DNA of 64,000 nucleotides from Sipunculus nudus (taxonomy: Eukaryota > Annelida > Sipuncula > Golfingiida > Sipunculidae). The notes below the pieces were generated by a model. It searched no databases and was not told the DNA's origin. It was given only the letters and a program-made list of their open reading frames with translations. Location: assembly GCA_026874595.1 (NCBI GenBank), contig CM049308.1, positions 24,640,367-24,704,366 on the forward strand, given 5' to 3'. Shown piece after piece: positions 22,497 to 34,437 of the stretch (position 1 is the stretch's first letter; each line of letters begins with the position of its first letter). A program made the position numbers and the translations under genes.

Positions 22497-25400
22497 TCAC
22501 GGCTGTGTACACTCCTCTGGGGCCGTTGCGTTTTGATAACAGCAAAACTCGCCTTCAGGGCACCCATTGTCACCTGGGTTCGGGCAAGCTGAATGTGGAT
22601 GACAAGCCGGACCTTCTGGTGTCTGACACGCACCCCCCATATCTGGTCCGCATGAATCCTGTGAGAGGCTCACTGCAATTATACACATGAATTCTGTGAG
22701 AGGCTGACTGCAATTATACGCATGAATCCTGTGAGAGACTCACTGCTATTATAAAGAAGAATTCTGTGAGAGGCTGACTGCAGATATACACATAAATTCT
22801 ATAAGAGGCTGACTGCAATGATACACAAGAATTCTGTGAGAGGCTGACTGCAATTATACACAAGAATTATGTGAAATATGACTGCGATGATACACAAGAA
22901 TTCTGTAAGAGGCTGACTGCATTTATGTGCATGAATTCTGTGTGAAGCTAACTGTAATTACACGCATGAATTCCATGGGAAGCTCACTGCAATTATACAC
23001 AATAATTCTGTGATTGGTTATCTTGAATTATACGCATGAATTCTGTGAGAGGGCCATTACAAGTTTACGAATGATTCTGGGAGATGTTCCTACAAGTACA
23101 CTTGTGAATTCTAAGCAAATTCTAATTAAGTTTAATTACTCATCATTACTTTACATTTTTGTTTATTATATTGTTTCTACATCATTGTAATGAACCATCG
23201 AACAAATAGACAATTTAGGAAAATTTGGATACGATATAGTAGTTAAAGGGTCTGCTAGCTCTCAATGGATTCTTCAATGATACTTCATGTTGTTGAGCCT
23301 GCGCCCATTGTTTATTAAATATCCCCATCAACTGTTTTTTTTTTCTAAAATTGAAACATCTTCAAAAATCAATTTTATAACTACAATCACAAAATCAACC
23401 ATGTCCGTTAAATTTTGTAAGGCCTGGTGAAATGGTCCCTTAGATGAATGGTAAATATTTTGCACCATATCTGCAAAGACGTAAAATAATAAAATATCTT
23501 GATCAGCAAAATTCATAGTCCTGTGGAAGCATCATTTAAAAGAAAATCCATTAAATTTAGTGTTAATCCATTCTGCTTGCTCCAAGGAATCCATGCATAT
23601 GGTTAAATGTTAGGTTTAACTTACATCTTATTTAAGGAACAGAATTATTTAAAATTATGACAATCAGTCTACATCTTAAAACATATTAGACCCACTCGTT
23701 GCATGCAGTCAAAGTATATTTACAAATAAATGAATGCCCCTTTTAACAATCTGATCTTATTGATTACATGAATTCTGAACTTAGGAAACTGATTCAGTGG
23801 CTGAATGCAAATAAATTAACACCAAATACTAAGAAAATTCATTTCATATTTTTCAACCTTAACAAAGGAAGAATGTTAATAAGAGTATTGTGATGAATGT
23901 TGACAATATCTCAAGAGTAGATTCTACAAAGTTTTTCGGGGGTAATAACAGATTTACAATTGAATTGGTCCAAGTGGTCCATAAAGACTAGAATTTCTAA
24001 AGGTATTAGAATTAAAGGAAAAGCAATAAAGATGTTACAAGTGTCTGCTCTTATTAAACTTTATTATTCTTTTATCTATCCATATTTATCCTATTGTATT
24101 GATGTGTGGGGTTCTGCAGGGTTGTCTGCACTACTACCACTATTAAGGCTGCAGAAGAGAGCTATATACAAATGATCACCTCATCTCCATATAATTCACA
24201 TACACATGATCCGTTTATTTCCCTTAGGTTACTAACTCTAAAAAATATCTAAAATTATGGTGTTGGTTTATTTTTGTATAAGGTTAATTATGAAATGTTA
24301 CCTTTAATTTTATCTGAATTATTTTGCAAAAACTTAGATGTACATTATTACAAAACAAGAAGAATGCATTCTTTTGTATGTGTCAGTATGTAAAACTGCA
24401 GCCTACAGTAAAACTTTACATTTTAAAGGGGTTCAATATTTGGAACAATATTATTGAATATATTTACCCTTGTTGTACAATATCTACATTTAAACGTCGT
24501 TTGAAAGAATATTTTTCCTCCACTTAAGACTCATATTATAACCTTCTATATTTAATGTTAATACTGAGAAGATACATACTCTATGAGTCAGTCCTCTTCG
24601 TCACATATTATATGTGAATGAACTGTTTCATGTATAATGTATATATTCTTGTAGCAATAAAAAGAATGAATTGAATTGAATTGAATCACGGTCACAGGTC
24701 ACATGCAAAACAGCCTCAAATCACAGCTGCTGATTGGATTATGTCATGTAAACACTCTAAAAATATAACAAGCCAAATCAAACATGGCTACTCATGCAGG
24801 GACATTTCTGAACATTTAGGTCGTTCTTAAGAGTCGAAAAACTTGAGATTTAATGTAAAATTCGCTATTGCAACAGTAGGTCGTCTCTTCCAAATGCAGC
24901 TTTCTAGGATTTAAAAAAATAACCCTTTGATCAAATTATCTCCAACTGAACTGGTGGACACAGGTTGGCGGAATGGAGAATACAGTGAATGACTTGGACC
25001 CACAGACAATATCAAACTGACCCAGCATGATGAACTTGCTTTAGAATTGACCTAACCAAGAACTCTCTGGGACCTTGATCGCATATTAAATCAATGAATA
25101 ATCATGAGAAAAGACATTGAGAGCAACCAATCAAGTTATTTATATAGCTTTGGCAATGTTAAAAGGTCAATCACCTGGCAAGCACAAAATTTGCATAGAT
25201 TGGACGACTCTCCGAAACAGAACAGGTGTATAGTACAGAGGAGACAGTGCAGAATGTTCTAGGCAAAGACAGGAGCTATTCCGGCTACTACAGACAGAAT
25301 AATAATGTCTTACCTTGCACTGAATTCGTATAACACAAAGTATCAAAAATATGGGAAACGCTTCATAATGATCGTGATACATATATTCGTCACAGAGATA

Positions 25401-26426
25401 ATTATAGCAATTCCAGGTGATGACGTCATTCAATGCGACGTAACACGCGACCGACCTTTCTGACGTCACAATTATCTTAAAACGGTTGTCGCAATCATGC
25501 ATAGACACAGATAGCCTCCTGTGTAGGAGCGTTTTGGGGGCTCATCAGCATAATTAGTTCGAATGGGCGGAGTTTAAGGATTATGGTGGTTAGGTCAATG
25601 GTTGTATAATCAATTATAATAATTGATATATTGTAATATTCAATTGAAATTGTATATATAACGCAGTATGCAAAAGTAAAATGTGTTCAAGCGAAATAAT
25701 TACTTCTATATTGCAGTTTATACTGAAGTTAAAGGCAATGCAGATACGGATGAAATTGTTAGTATACTGTGATATATCAAACGCAGACTCTTAGTGAATG
25801 AATCAGTCACAGAACATTTCTTAATAAATATAACAAAGATTAGGATAGACTGACCCCGTTGGCAAGCTAGAAGTGAGGCTCTACGGACAAAACCTAGGAC
25901 TGGCTAAGCCTATTGTCATCTAAGGTAAACACAAGGTTGTGGATACGCGGCCCGTTCTTACCGCCGTCTGCGCTAAGACTCTTAGCCAAAGTCTTTAATT
26001 ACCACTAGGATGCGCTCTCTCGACCCAGGAGTGAATGGATAGTGGTCATGGGCGGCAGGCAAATGTGGAAAGAATTACCCTTTGGTGCCTATTATGGCTG
26101 CTTGTGATTGATTTGATGATGGGGGCGGGGATGGGGGCAAGAACACAAAATGTTAAGTCGGAGATGAGACTGTCATCGCCGATCATATCAGACTTTAATG
26201 TAACCGTCATTCAGGCTAGTATTTGAGCCAGTACAGAACTCTCGCACTCACTTCTGTCTTTAGAAGCAAATAGGATTACGTTTTAGTTTCATATATTTAT
26301 TGGCCTTAAAGATCTAGATGTCCAAACCTTCAACTCAATCATTAATTTTTTTTATTGAAATAACTTTGAAAGAAATGATGCACACGTACCGGCAAGCAGC
26401 GCAGCAAGGACGATGACGAACTTCAT
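22497..26426 (-). CDS. Gene 2: small secreted eight-cysteine protein
   Basis: Coding exons are 26426-26390 (37 nt, MKFVIVLAALLA) and 22672-22497 (176 nt), joined in phase 1 over a 3.7-kb intron. Donor is G|GTACGT and acceptor is ATTGCAG|TG. The product is 70 residues with all eight cysteines, CPNPGDNGC, and the N-A-T sequon after the CC pair. It is predicted to be secreted after cleavage near the VSLSQ junction. The coding sequence is intact, with six G in the DMGG stretch. The acceptor is followed upstream by the largest splice-site array of the cluster. A LINE copy sits in the intron at 23717-24685. A second acceptor (CACAG|GATTCATGC) 14 bases into the exon is in phase 0 and could serve an alternative isoform. 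The family has no function I can name. Confidence 0.85.
22651..23095 (-). repeat. Tandem 3'-splice-site array, gene 2 (~13 units)
   Basis: About thirteen ~35-bp units with the plus-strand core GAATTCTGTGAGAGGCTGAC and spacer TGCAATTATACAC occur in a row. In the sense direction each reads branch-like ATAATTGCAG, then TCAGCCTCTCACAG and AATTCATG. Each therefore duplicates the real acceptor and the start of the exon. The innermost unit is the exon itself. Confidence 0.88.
23375..23470 (-). other. Conserved exon-like segment, gene 2
   Basis: The acceptor CTTTGCAG is followed by a frame reading DMVQNIYHSSKGPFHQ then NLTDMVDF. From exon 1 (phase 1) this is open. The possible donors are in phase 0, which matches the alternative acceptor at the GATTCATGC position of exon 2. 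Of the paralogues this is the only one where an in-frame longer isoform can be built. A 27-base segment present in the others is missing here. Confidence 0.35.
23709..24693 (+). mobile_element. LINE 3' fragment with RT thumb region
   Basis: The body (23717-24685) encodes the end of a non-LTR reverse transcriptase: DLIDYMNSELRKLIQWLNAN near 23755, then LIKLYYSFIYPYLSYCIDVW and LLRLQKRAIY at about 24050-24170. It ends in AATAAA and a (TTGAA)n tail. The flanking 8-bp sites have decayed to TCAAAGTA and TCACGGTC, while gene 4 keeps perfect copies. The exact clade (CR1/L2/Jockey-like) cannot be decided. Confidence 0.85.
24890..25560 (+). repeat. Intron segment homologous to 9070-9600
   Basis: The segment contains TGACGTCA-type sites near 25422 and 25463. 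It matches the gene 1 intron and the foldback arms in genes 4 and 5. Confidence 0.6.
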
Positions 26427-26479
26427 GATGAAGAATCTCTTCTTGTTGTCTTCGGACTACAAAGTTTTAAAACAAGTTT

Positions 26480-26680
26480 TGGAATGCCCTGCTCAGCCGT
26501 CCCCCTTGTATATATAGCAAATTCCACCCTGGGAAAACAACAGGTCTCTTCGAGAAAAAAACATATGGTGGCCACATCAATGCCAACATTATCTTAAAAT
26601 AGAATGGCAAAAAAAAATTTTTTACCCTCCTGTTCTTTTGATATAAAATGGTAACAAGGTGTGGGAACTTCCAAAGAATG
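26480..26680 (-). promoter_or_regulatory. Gene 2 core promoter
   Basis: A TATA box (TATATATAC, about 26517-26508) lies about 85 bases upstream of the ATG, with the conserved GGAAGTTCCC at 26672-26663. Confidence 0.65.
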
Positions 26681-27104
26681 CGTTCTTCGGGACACTCAGC
26701 ATAAGGGCTATATATAAAATATCTATTTATGTCAAATGCTATTAGTAAGGGCCTCTGAATAAATTCTTAATTGATGCCGTGCGATCCCTGTCAATAATTT
26801 AGACATAAGTTGTACCCAGGTTCCTTCATGCTAAGTAACTGTACATTTGTAAAAATCATGGATGACCTCCCGGAATCCGGATCATGTGCCGGATCAACAC
26901 CCTGGAAACTACATGAGAATCCATTCATGATTACATGAGTTATGTTGTAAATAAGCCGCAAATACACGAACCGGGATGAAAGCATCCGCTCATGGCGAAG
27001 GCAAAATTTGTAAAACCTCAACATCCAGACTTTTTATCAAATGTGCAAGAGAGGGATTACCCTTTATAATCTCTCAGTGAACTTTCCATATCAAATGTTG
27101 TTAC

Positions 27105-27245
27105 GGGGTGACATAAAAGAGGACCGAACTGTCTCGCTAGTGAAGCTTGCTTTGCTGTCGCCGGACTTGTGCGCCACCGACCTGGGTTCAAAACCGTGAT
27201 CGGCCCAGGATTTTCTTGATCGGTAGGGGTGGTCGTCATAGAGGG
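27105..27245 (+). mobile_element. Possible degraded tRNA-derived SINE
   Basis: A B-box-like GGGTTCAAAACC (27183-27194) follows a tRNA-like CTCGCTAGTG...GCGCCACCGACCT segment. The body resembles invertebrate tRNA-SINEs, but the ends are not defined. Confidence 0.35.
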
Positions 27246-28000
27246 GTGGTCGTCAAGTGATGGTCGTCATAGCTTGGTGGTCGTCATAGAGGGATGGTTG
27301 TCATAGTGGGGTGATCGTCATGTGATGGTCGTCATAGCATGGTGGTCGTCATAGCGGGTGGATGTCATGTTATGGTCGTCATAGCGGGTAGCGCCAGATC
27401 GGCCCTTTGACATTATGGCCAAATCACTGGCCTGCCAGAGTACCTGTACATCTGACCCTGAGGATCGCATCATAAGGCCCCAATGAGGATGCAAATATTT
27501 TCGTCATTTTTGACAACGCCTCATTGCTTACAAGTATCTTGTTACTTTAAATAAACCCACTAGACCTTTTAATAAGTTTCTTATCCCTCCAACGACACCT
27601 ACCATGTTTGTGTAATATTCCGAAATATCCCAATATATTCGTATATTGTTCTGCATGTATGGGAGATTTCCGCCAGCGGTCTGCCCGCTGACTGTATATG
27701 GAGATAAGGTATTAAGCGTGGCGGCCCTCAATTGGGCTTGTGTCACGACACAGTAGGAGGGCCCTGAGTCGTGTTTGTCACGGCTACATAGCGGGCTGGT
27801 CGTCATACCGGGTTGGTCGTCTTGTGATGGTCGTCATAACGGGGTGGTCGTCATAGCGGGGTAGTCGTCATAGCAGGGTTGTCATAGCGTGGTAGTCGTA
27901 CTGCGGGTTGGTCGTCATGGCGGGGTGGTCGTCATGTGATGGTTCGTCATAGCTGGGGGGTCGAAAAACGGGGCTGTCGTCGTAGCCGGATTGTCAGAAG
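27228..28000. repeat. GGTCGTCATAGCGGGGT minisatellite, copy I
   Basis: Degenerate units of about 17 bp (GGTCGTCATAGCGGGGT and GGTCGTCATGTGAT variants) form two arrays, 27228-27395 and about 27780-27990. They are split by roughly 385 bp of non-repeat sequence. Confidence 0.85.
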
Positions 28001-28183
28001 GTTTATTTATCAAGATTTGCGTTAGATTTGTCCGGGACCGAAAAGTGATATTTTGGAAAAGGGAGGGCATCACGCGGGATTTTATTATATTTAGAAACTC
28101 CTCGATCAGTGAATTTCAGATAACTGATGAATTTTTACTGGATTCTCTCTAAGTCTCAAGCAAAAACTTTCAAGGTCTGGTAG

Positions 28184-29099
28184 TACCTGTTCAGGTTTGG
28201 GTTTAAATGCAACTTTTAAAATTCAAATTTAAATGCTTCAATTTAATCAAATGCATTTGGAAATGCACTTATTACTGCATTTGCATTTGAACTCTATTTA
28301 GTTACATAAAAAATACAAATGCAGTCAGCTTTACTAAACTGTTATTCATATATTCACAGCATAGTGAATACTCATTAATGACTTACAAAATAGAAACAAG
28401 AGTTTTTGTTTAATTTGCCTTGCACATGTGTTAATAGTTATTAATATTGTTTCAAGATATTTAATGGATTGTTGAAATTATGATCCAATATATTAGCCCA
28501 CAAGGATGTGTATATACACATAACAGCATCAGTGACTATTTATACCAGGTGTACATTAGAATTGATGTAAATCAGCATCTCTAATTGGCTATCTTTTTAT
28601 TATCATATTAAAAAATGGTTTCAGGTAGATAAGTAATATAAACATCAGCTAAAAATTGTGTAATAGACTTTTAAAAATTATGCATTACCACGTTACACCT
28701 TCAAGAAAGATCTTTCCTCATCAATATATACAGTGAGCATGTATCCCGCATGATTGCTAGTCTTGGTCATCCACAATGACCTGTAGAAACTGCTCATGTC
28801 ATTTGTAGTCGTCACAGAACTCCTTAAATATCAACTTAACCGTAAGTCCTTTTTTTCAATATCAGTTGAACCGTAAAGCCTTTTTCAATATCAGTTGAAC
28901 TGTAAAGCCTTTTTTTTTCAATATCAGTTGAACCGTAAAGCCCTTTTTTATTGATACATGAGAAAATTTAATGAATTGCATTTGCATTTGAAAATCAAAT
29001 GTTCCTCACTTTGCATTTCAATGCAAATGTAAAGCTACTGTTAGCTCTGTATTCAAATGCTACATTTTCAAATGCAAATTCTAAAACCCTGTTCCTGTT
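28184..29099. mobile_element. hAT-like non-autonomous element, copy I
   Basis: The 900-bp element (28192-29091) starts CAGGTTTGGG and ends AAACCCTG. It is flanked by TACCTGTT and TTCCTGTT (7 of 8 identical), which fits the 8-bp duplication of hAT transposons. Both ends are rich in ATTTGCAT/ATGCAAAT octamers. A ~34-bp repeat (CAATATCAGTTGAACCGTAA) occurs 3-4 times at 28840-28950. There is no transposase. Confidence 0.6.
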
Positions 29100-29335
29100 A
29101 TGATTATCGAACGTCGCATAAATGGGTGGATGGACATAATATTATGGAAGCCTCTAATTCGCACTCGTTTGTGAGAGAAACGCGGCTGTGGAGCACAGCC
29201 CTTCCATTAGCCCGACAAAGCTCACCTTGGGAAGGGACCGACCGTGGGAAATCCCAGTGTTTCTCATTCGGAGCAACTCGTGACTTCCCGGCTTTAAGTC
29301 CTGTGGTCTTCTTTTTACCACAGAAGCCGGTTATT
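29075..29335 (-). mobile_element. Degenerate copy of the 29775 SINE, reverse strand
   Basis: Read on the minus strand from 29335 it begins ACCGGCTTCTGTGG and contains CACGGTCGGTCCC and CACAAACGAGTGCG. These match the SINE at 29775-30170. Its A and B boxes are degraded. Confidence 0.6.
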
Positions 29336-29697
29336 CAATTACATTTAATAGACAGGGCCATTTTTCCAAAAATCTTAACCCTAAAGAAAGTTATACTGTG
29401 GACGGAATGATTTAAAGATATGCTTTTTAAAACATAAAAAGCTAAAATAAGTAAAATTTTACCCTAAAATTTACATATATTTGCATACAGCATGTGAAAG
29501 GTAAATTAAAATCATGTCTGGCAAACATGTATGAGTCTATTTACACTGTCATAGTTTCTAATACATTAAGAGATCTTTTCAACCTTTGGGGTCCCTGTAC
29601 CGGTGTTATATAAATGTTATAGAGGCGCTAAGTTCTCTGATTCAATAGACTCTTTAACAACGGTTTTGAAAAATAAGTTATATTATTACAAAAAAAA

Positions 29698-29773
29698 AAC
29701 AAAATAATGATGATAATAATAATAATAATAATAACAAAATAATAATAATAATAACAAAATAATATTAATGATA
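29698..29773. repeat. (AAT)n microsatellite
   Basis: An imperfect AAT/AAC trinucleotide tract into which the SINE at 29775 inserted. Confidence 0.85.
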
Positions 29774-29774
29774 A

Positions 29775-30170
29775 CCGGCTTCTGTGGCTCAGGGGTAGAG
29801 CGCTGGACTCAAAGCCGGGAGATCGTGAATTCGAACCTCAGCCGAGGCGGTGAGGTTTTTCACGGTCGGCCCCCGCCCAGGGTGAGCGCTCTGCAGGCTT
29901 AATGGGAAGGTCGTGCCCAACGGGAGTGTTTCACTCACAAACGAGTGCGCCTTTCGGGGGTCCTCGGTGGTATGATTACCAACCCAGGGCCCGCAGGTGC
30001 AGTAGTCACCGGGCCTGGTCAACGCCAGGATATCAAATGAGAGGAAGCGTGTGAATACTGCCTTGTCACGTAGTCCGAAACCGGAATGGAAATCTGCAGA
30101 TGTACATATAATTAGTTAAGCTATCATTAAACCAAAATGGAGGCGGTTTCCTCCAACAACAACAAAAAAT
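29775..30170 (+). mobile_element. tRNA-derived SINE
   Basis: The 5' part is tRNA-like: A box TGGCTCAGGGG (29785-29795) and B box GAATTCGAACC (29827-29837), with normal spacing. A tRNA-unrelated body and an AACAACAAC tail follow. The missing acceptor pairing and the long body exclude a functional tRNA gene. Confidence 0.8.
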
Positions 30171-30639
30171 CCGATTATTATAATAATAATTTATGGAATA
30201 TCATGCCTTTATGAAGCCTCAGTTGTTTATCAGAAAAGTCCGCTATCTATCATATTTATTAATCATATAATAATGTAGTATCATGGAAAGAAAGCAATGC
30301 CAAGAGGCGGGACAACTAATATTAAACAAGCATTTTAAGAAGTATATTGTTTATAATGTAAAAATGTAATACAATTTTGCTGCAAATTTATATATTTACA
30401 GATTATTTGTATAATTATAGATATATATCCGGCCAAACCCATGAGAAAACTACATTTGCTTATCAGAACTGATCCTACGACCCACTGAGCTATATGGCAT
30501 GATTCTGTATGATAACACACTATTTTTACTCGCTTTTGCTCCTACATTCTATATTCAGATATTATCTGCTGTAATATCTGATCTTTATTTCGGAAGGCTA
30601 ACAGAAGAAGGCAAGAAAAAATAACAAGCAATTAAGTCT

Positions 30640-30850
30640 CAGTGTGGTCTCTGTGCGTTTATTTACAGGTCCTCTCATTAATTCCTATTTGTACACTGGA
30701 ATGACGTAATCCGAAGTTCTAAGGTTATCCCCTAGTTTCATTCATGTCCAACAGGGCTATGCTCATAGTGAATCATTCACTCTGCTTATTTTTACATTAA
30801 TTATAACCAATAAAATTGATAAACCGATTGGTAATCCACCTCTAATTTCA
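30640..30850 (+). repeat. Dispersed repeat R1, copy
   Basis: The segment from GTGGTCTCTGTGCG to AACCAATAAAATTGATA recurs at 35487-35670 (direct) and at 48115-48310 and 52555-52740 (reverse). Its end is at 1-56. Confidence 0.8.
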
Positions 30851-31794
30851 TCAGACTTTGCGTTTTAATATCAATTTTTAAATATGAAAAAATGCAAGAT
30901 TACAATTTAAGTGCATTATTCAAACCATATTGGTGATTTTCGACGTACACAAAAACGGAGTACCATACGTTATCTAGTGCATCCAGGGGAGGGTGAGTTG
31001 GAAATATTTCATATCGTCAACCTCAGTACGGCAGAACCCCGCAAACACGACCACCTGCTACCAAAATGGTGGTGTTATAACAGATTTATCACTGGTCGCG
31101 TCAGCGGGATGGTCAAACTGCATTGTCAACATCTCAAACTGGCGAAAAAATGAGTATCTCAACCAATAATATTCAATGTTTCTAGTAATTTACGTTTATT
31201 TTAAACATCGGCATTTAGTTCTTACTTTTGGTTTAACAACGACAATCCATTACAACGTCAAACATGAATTTTCAGAAACAAATACAATGCATGTTGCATG
31301 AAAAGCGATTCGATTATGTATTCAGCTTTGGTTGGTTCCGAGGCAGAGTACTGATTTTCGGGGCTCTGTGTGCGGATTGTATCCTTCAGTCAGGTAAAAG
31401 TGTAAGGCGGTATTACTGGAATAAAGTTCATATGTTGAATTTTCGAAGTTTTGCAAACATTTTCTTGATCGGTGAGGGTCAATGCCGAACTAGCCATCGT
31501 TATTCTGAATGATATACCGTCATACCTGTACTCTAAACTGCATAGTAAGCTATTACTCATTAGTCACAAGTGCGGTGTATGTGTATGTGTATGTGTGTGT
31601 GTGTGGGGGGGGTCCTAACACAATCAGCGAAACTCAGGAGGCGGTGAGCGTTGTGATTGTTCATTCGCACACGATGCAGAATCGGACTCACAAGAGTACG
31701 ACTGTGTTGGTTCAGGTTTGAGGGCTTCAGAATCTGCCACTCAGTAAGCACTGGAATTCTGAATACATCAGCTGTGTAAGTATAAATGTAGTGA

Positions 31795-32655
31795 CGAGGG
31801 CAATGTAGGCAGAGGTCGTCATGTAGGCAGAGGTCGTCATAGCGGAATAGTCATAGCGGGATGTTCGTCATAGCGGAGTAGTCGTAGCGGGGTGGTCGTC
31901 GTAGCGGTGTGGTCATCATAGCGGGGTGGTCGTCATAGCTGGGTGGTCGTCATATGATGGTCGTCATAGCGTGGCGGTCATCAAAGCGGGATGGTCGTCA
32001 TAACGGGGTTGACGTCATGTGATGGTCGTCATAGCGGGTAGCGCCAAATCGGCCCTTTGACATTATGGCCAGATCACTGGTCTGCCAGAGTGCCTGTACA
32101 TCTGACTCTGAGGATCGCATCATAAGGCCCCATGAGGATGCAACGCCTCATTGCTTACAAGTATCGTGTCACTTCAAATAAACCCACTAGACCTTTTAAT
32201 AAGTATCTTATCCCTCCAACGACAACTACCATGTTTGTGAAATATTCCGTAATAACCCAATATATTCGTATATTGTTCTGCATGTATGGGAGATTTCTGC
32301 CAGCTGACTGTATACGGAGATAAGGTAATAAAGGGTGGCCAGGTCTTGCAGGGCCGTCTTCAATTTGGCTTGTGTCACGACACAGTTGGAGGGCCCTGAT
32401 TCGTGTTTATCACGGCTCCATAGCTGGGTGGTCGTCATAGCGGGTTGGTCGTCATGTGATGGTCGACATAGCGGGGTAGTCGTCATAGCGGGGTTGTCAT
32501 AGCGTGGTAGTCGTATTGCGGGGTGGTCATAATGGCGGGGTGGTCGTCATGTGATGATTCGTCATAGCGTGTAGGTCGTCATAGCGGAGTGGTCGTCATG
32601 TGGTGATCGTCATAGCAGTGGGATCGAAAAAGCGGGGCTGTCGTTGTAGCGGGAT
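31795..32655. repeat. GGTCGTCATAGCGGGGT minisatellite, copy II
   Basis: It has the same ~17-bp unit and the same split layout as copy I: arrays at about 31800-32035 and 32405-32650. Open frames inside it come from the repeat unit. Confidence 0.85.
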
Positions 32656-32846
32656 GGTCAGAAGGTTTATTTATCATGATTTGCGTTAGATTTGTCCGGG
32701 ACCGATAAGTGATATTTTGAAAGGGGCGGTCATCACGCGGGATTTTACTATATTTAGAAACTCCTCGATCAGTGAATTTCGGATAACTGATAAATTTTTA
32801 CCGGGTTCTGTCTAAGTCTCAAACAAAAACTTTCACGGTCTGGTAG

Positions 32847-33773
32847 TACCTGTTCTGGGTTGGGTTTAAATGCAACTTGGCGCATTCAAATTCAAATTTA
32901 AATGCTTCAGTTTAATCAAATGCATTTGGAAATGCACTTACCACTGGATTTACATTTGAACTCTATTGAGTTACATAAATAATACAAATGCAGTCAGCTT
33001 TTCTGAACTGTTATTGCTATATTCACAACATAGTGAATACTCATGAATGACTTGCAAAATAGAAACAAGAGCTTTTGTTTATTTGCCTTGAACATGTATT
33101 AATGGTGTATTAATATTGTTTCAAGATATTTAATGGATTGTTGAAATTATGATCCAATATATTAGCCCACAAGGATGTCTATATACACATAACAGCATCA
33201 GTGACAATTTACGCCAGGTGTCCATTAGAATTGGTGTAAATCAGCATCTCTAATTGGCTATCTTTTTATTATCATATTTAAAAAATGGTTTTAAGTAGAT
33301 TAGTAATATCAGCATCGACTAAAAATTGTGTAATAGACTTTTAAAAATTATGCATTACCACGTTACACCTTCAAGAAAGATCTTTCCTCATCAATATATA
33401 CAGTGAGCATGTATCCCGCATGATTGCTAGTCTTGGTCATCCACAATGACCTGTAGAAACTGCTCTTGTCATTTGTAGTGACCACAGAACTCCTTAAATA
33501 TCAACTTAACCGTAAGTCCTTTTTTTCAATATCAGTTGAACCGTAAAGCCTTTTTTCAATATCAGTTGAACTGTAAAACCTTTTTTAAATATAAGTTTAA
33601 CCGTAAAGCCCTTTTTTATTGATACATGAGAGAATTTTATGAATTGCATTTGCATTTGAAAATCAAATGTTCCTCACTCTGCATTTCAATGCAAATGTAA
33701 AGCTACTGTTAGCTCTGTATTCAAATGCAAATGCTACATTTTCAAATGCAAATGCTAAAGCCCTGTTCCTGTT
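32847..33773. mobile_element. hAT-like non-autonomous element, copy II
   Basis: The 911-bp copy (32855-33765) is flanked by TACCTGTT and TTCCTGTT, exactly as in copy I. It was therefore present before the segmental duplication. Confidence 0.6.
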
Positions 33774-33972
33774 ATGATTATCAAACGTCGAATAAATGGG
33801 TGGATGGAAATATTATCATGGGAGCCTGTAATTCGCACTCGTTTGTGAGAGAAACGCGGCTGTGGAGCACAGTCTTTCCATTAGCCCGACAAAGCTCACC
33901 TTTGGAGGGGACCGACCGAGGGAAACCCCAGTGTTTCTCATTTGGAGGAACTCATGATCTCCCGGCTATAAA

Positions 33973-34437
33973 GGTACCCATTCACCTACCTTTTGAATAA
34001 AAAAATTTATGTTATTTCTGGCTTCCTCTCTGTATATTTTAATGATCCAAGGGCAATTATGGTCATGAAAAGTTTTTATAAGGCCTCTGTGTAGTATGTA
34101 TGAACTTGTTTATCAACAACATGTTTGTAAACACAGCAATGTTGACAAACTGTAAAACATGTAACCTAAGGTGGTAGGTTGCATATATGCGGAGGTAGAA
34201 AGATCACTTGTTGCAAAACATTATTTGCAAAGTTCTGGCATATCTGACTTGCCGCTAGAAGCCCTTGTTCAATTTGTTTTGATTATTTTCTCGGGGCCCC
34301 CACATATTATAAACACATTGATATAAACAAAACAGGCAGCCTGTGTGAGATGATATCGACATTTTCTGGCCTATTTTTATAAAAGCTCCAAGGGATTACC
34401 TTTAGTTTATAAAAGTCAGATTGGTGATTGGGCCCCT
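33973..34437. mobile_element. MITE inserted in duplication copy II only
   Basis: The inverted ends are AAAGGTACCCATTCACC and the complement of GATTGGGCCCCTT. The sequence on either side (CCCGGCTAT / AAAGTCCTGTGG) is continuous in copy I at about 29297. Confidence 0.65.

Larger units (their letters stand above)
27228..30870. repeat. Segmental duplication, copy I
   Basis: This block is directly repeated at 31795-35720, with offsets of about 4650 to 4840 bases along its length. Shared markers are the GCGCCAGATCGGCCC segment (27391 and 32040), the hAT-like element and the GTCCAACAGGGCTATGCT repeat. Copy I alone has the SINE at 29775-30170. Confidence 0.88.

Noticed and set aside
27528..27806. 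92-residue minus-strand frame, and the similar 32226-32486
   Set aside because: Made of the minisatellite and its spacer; similarity between the two is due to the segmental duplication.
29057..29410. 117-residue frame, repeated at 33725-34000
   Set aside because: Lies over a reversed, degraded SINE in both duplication copies.
29775..29850. Functional tRNA gene
   Set aside because: A and B boxes are present, but the cloverleaf is not closed and a long SINE body and tail follow.
30911..31512. Two adjacent plus-strand frames of ~80 residues
   Set aside because: No domain, signal peptide, repeat copy or splice context supports them; likely chance.
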